The translations under genes and the position numbers were made by a program. DNA of 16,033 bases from Clostridiales bacterium UBA2432 (GTDB lineage: Bacteria; Bacillota; Clostridia; Lachnospirales; Vallitaleaceae), in NCBI GenBank assembly GCA_002342805.1, contig DDQW01000058.1:1-16033 (forward strand), in the 5' to 3' direction. Below, in pieces: positions 14,454-16,033 of the stretch (position 1 is its first letter; each line of letters opens with the position of its first letter). Below the pieces are notes generated by a model, which was not told where the DNA came from, did no database searches, and saw nothing but the letters and a program-made list of their open reading frames with translations.

Positions 14454-15281
14454 ATGAGAATAACGACGTTACTAGAAAATAGAAGCATTTCAAAAGAATA
14501 CAAATGTAAGCACGGATTATCATTGCATATAGAAATACCAAATCACAAGATTTTATTTGACACTGGAGCAGATGAGTCTTTCATTCAGAATGCAGAAAAG
14601 CTTGGAATTAAACTTGAAGATGTTGACATTGTAATCATCTCACACGGACACAGTGATCATGGTGGTGGACTTGAAGCTTTTTTGAATTTGAATAAAAAAG
14701 CAAAAATATACATTGGAAAAGGTGCTTTTAATAAGCATATCATTAAGCTACTTGGCCTTTTCAAATATAATATTGGATTAAAGAAAAGTCTTCTCAACAG
14801 TGACCGGTTTATATTTGTAGATAAAGTGCAAAAAATTGACGATGAATTAATGCTAATTGGGGATATTCAAGGCGAGAAGTTAGTCCCCCAAGGCAATGAT
14901 ATGTTATTGAAAGTCAACCAGGCTGGAGCCCTTGAAAAAGATGATTTTAATCATGAGATAAGCTTGGTGATTAGTGAAAATAATCATTCTATTTTATTTT
15001 GCGGCTGTGCACATAAAGGTATCGTAAATATCATCGAGAAAACTAAAGAAATTATTGATAAAGACGTGTATACTGTAATTGGAGGGTTTCATTTGATGGA
15101 TTTGAAGATAAAAAGTCCTACATCTCAAGAATTTTTAAATCAGCTCGCGAATATTCTTGCCCAAAATAATACATATAAGTATTATACTTGCCACTGTACA
15201 GGAGAACCGGCGTATAATTATTTGCGGCAAAAGATGATGAATTTAGATGAATTAAAAACTGGAAAAATTATTGAAATATAG
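14454..15281 (+). CDS. Metallo-beta-lactamase-fold hydrolase
   Basis: A 275-residue MBL-fold enzyme. The binuclear metal motif SHGHSDHGGG (H64, H66, D68, H69) is complete, and later ligand regions are CGCAHKGI (183-190), GGFHLMD (210-216) and YTCHCTG (244-250). This set, especially the GCAH and CHCTG motifs, is typical of the MBL proteins annotated as dihydropterin-ribofuranosylaminobenzene-phosphate-synthase-like, which is a name by similarity, not a proven activity. It lacks signs of a secretion signal, so it is cytosolic and not an antibiotic beta-lactamase. AGGAG at 14443-14447 supports the ATG at 14454. It lies 19 bases after the DUF1848 gene. Confidence 0.9.
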   Translation: MRITTLLENRSISKEYKCKHGLSLHIEIPNHKILFDTGADESFIQNAEKLGIKLEDVDIVIISHGHSDHGGGLEAFLNLNKKAKIYIGKGAFNKHIIKLLGLFKYNIGLKKSLLNSDRFIFVDKVQKIDDELMLIGDIQGEKLVPQGNDMLLKVNQAGALEKDDFNHEISLVISENNHSILFCGCAHKGIVNIIEKTKEIIDKDVYTVIGGFHLMDLKIKSPTSQEFLNQLANILAQNNTYKYYTCHCTGEPAYNYLRQKMMNLDELKTGKIIEI

Positions 15282-15300
15282 GCTTTAGATGGAGGTAACG

Positions 15301-16032
15301 ATGAAAGTATTGGTACTTGGTGCAAGCGGAGCCACAGGTAAAGAAACGGTAATGCAACTGCTAAAAAAAGGTATAGCAACCCGTGTTCTTATTAGAGAAA
15401 GTTCTAAACTTCCTGATGAGATCTCAAATAATCCGTTGACTGAAATAAGAAAAGGAAATGTTCATGAGCTCACTGATTCTGACTTAAAGACCCTCATACA
15501 TAATTGTGATACAATTATATCATGTTTAGGACATAATCTTACTTTAAAAGGCCTGTTTGGCCAACCACACTATTTAGTTTACGATACAGTGCGAAATATA
15601 TGTGAAACAATTCAAAAAAATGAGAATGAAACAGTGAAGCTAATTCTTATGAATACAACGGGGTATACAAACAAGTTATTGAGTGAGAAGCGTTCAATTA
15701 TTGAAAAAGTGATCAATGGACTATTGATGATTTGCTTGCCACCACATCGAGATAATATGAAGGCAGCTGATTACTTAGTCAATAAGATTGGAAGAGGTGA
15801 TGTAAATATTGAATGGGTTTCAGTGAGACCGGACTCATTAATTGATAGTAATTCAGTAAGTGCCTATGAAATCCATGAGTCAACTATACGAAGCCCAATA
15901 TTAAATGCAGGCAAAACAAGTCGGATTAATGTCGGTCATTTTATGGCAGAGCTTGCGACAGATGAAGTTCTGTGGAAAAAATGGGTGTATCAAACACCGG
16001 TAATTTATAATAAAGAAGGAGGAAAAATATGA
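15301..16032 (+). CDS. NAD(P)-binding, SDR/NmrA-like epimerase-type protein
   Basis: A 243-residue Rossmann-fold protein. MKVLVLGASGATGKE contains the glycine-rich dinucleotide loop G-A-S-G-A-T-G at 7-13. It continues with a typical RVLIRES strand (about 28-34), TIISCLG, LILMNTTGY and VSVRPDSLID. This layout fits the atypical short-chain dehydrogenase/NmrA-like group, annotated as NAD(P)H-binding or NAD-dependent epimerase proteins. No tyrosine-lysine SDR catalytic pair is obvious, so it may bind rather than convert a substrate. The start at 15301 follows GGAGGT at 15291-15296; the ATG at 15289 overlaps that site and is not used. Its stop overlaps the next start as ATGA. Confidence 0.85.
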   Translation: MKVLVLGASGATGKETVMQLLKKGIATRVLIRESSKLPDEISNNPLTEIRKGNVHELTDSDLKTLIHNCDTIISCLGHNLTLKGLFGQPHYLVYDTVRNICETIQKNENETVKLILMNTTGYTNKLLSEKRSIIEKVINGLLMICLPPHRDNMKAADYLVNKIGRGDVNIEWVSVRPDSLIDSNSVSAYEIHESTIRSPILNAGKTSRINVGHFMAELATDEVLWKKWVYQTPVIYNKEGGKI

Positions 16033-16033
16033 A
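16029..16033 (+). CDS. Start of next gene (only first bases in window)
   Basis: An ATG at 16029 overlaps the stop of the preceding gene in ATGA and is preceded by AAGGAGG at 16016-16022 with six bases of spacing. The product cannot be judged, but the array evidently continues on the plus strand. Confidence 0.6.

Noticed and set aside
14454..15281. Antibiotic-resistance beta-lactamase
   Set aside because: No signal peptide, and the GCAH and CHCTG motifs point to a cytosolic MBL-fold subgroup unrelated to class B beta-lactamases.
1603..16033. CRISPR array, tRNA or rRNA genes
   Set aside because: No regularly spaced repeats and no cloverleaf or conserved rRNA segments were seen; the region is almost completely coding.

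Overview
The window is AT-rich DNA with strong AGGAGG-type ribosome binding sites, occasional TTG and GTG starts, and protein families common in low-GC Gram-positives. This suggests a member of the Bacillota, probably a clostridium or relative. That placement is inference, because no rRNA or other taxonomic marker is present.

Left edge (1 to about 1590, minus strand): one end of an IS91-like mobile element. A tyrosine recombinase gene overlaps the start of an IS91-type transposase gene by 11 bases, and the transposase runs off the window. Upstream of the recombinase are about 290 non-coding bases with inverted repeats, ending in a perfect 17-bp palindrome beside a hairpin. Immediately beyond lies the decapitated C-terminal part of a GNAT acetyltransferase gene (about 1593-1889), so the element or a rearrangement it caused appears to have cut that gene.

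Main part (1903-16033, plus strand): about 18 complete genes, all co-directional, mostly 2-45 bases apart or overlapping, each with its own ribosome binding site and no visible terminator between them. The products are functionally unrelated accessory enzymes and envelope proteins. They comprise six GNAT acetyltransferase domains from different subfamilies (one fused to a CPBP membrane protease), a VOC/glyoxalase-like protein, an SRPBCC protein, a lipoprotein, a prenyltransferase/squalene-oxidase-repeat protein, an aspartate/glutamate racemase, an isoprenylcysteine-methyltransferase-like membrane protein, a HAD phosphatase, a flavodoxin-fold oxidoreductase, a polytopic membrane protein, a membrane-anchored coiled-coil protein, a DUF1848 iron-sulfur protein, a metallo-beta-lactamase-fold hydrolase and an NAD(P)-binding epimerase-like protein. 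The next gene starts in the last five bases.

The genes do not form a recognisable single pathway. The layout resembles a one-way array of stand-alone accessory genes next to a rolling-circle-type element with a recombinase, like an integron cassette array in appearance but without recognisable attC sites. The most notable points are the recombinase/IS91 pairing with its structured end, the GNAT density, the GNAT-CPBP fusion, and a GNAT gene whose start position carries ATC instead of ATG.
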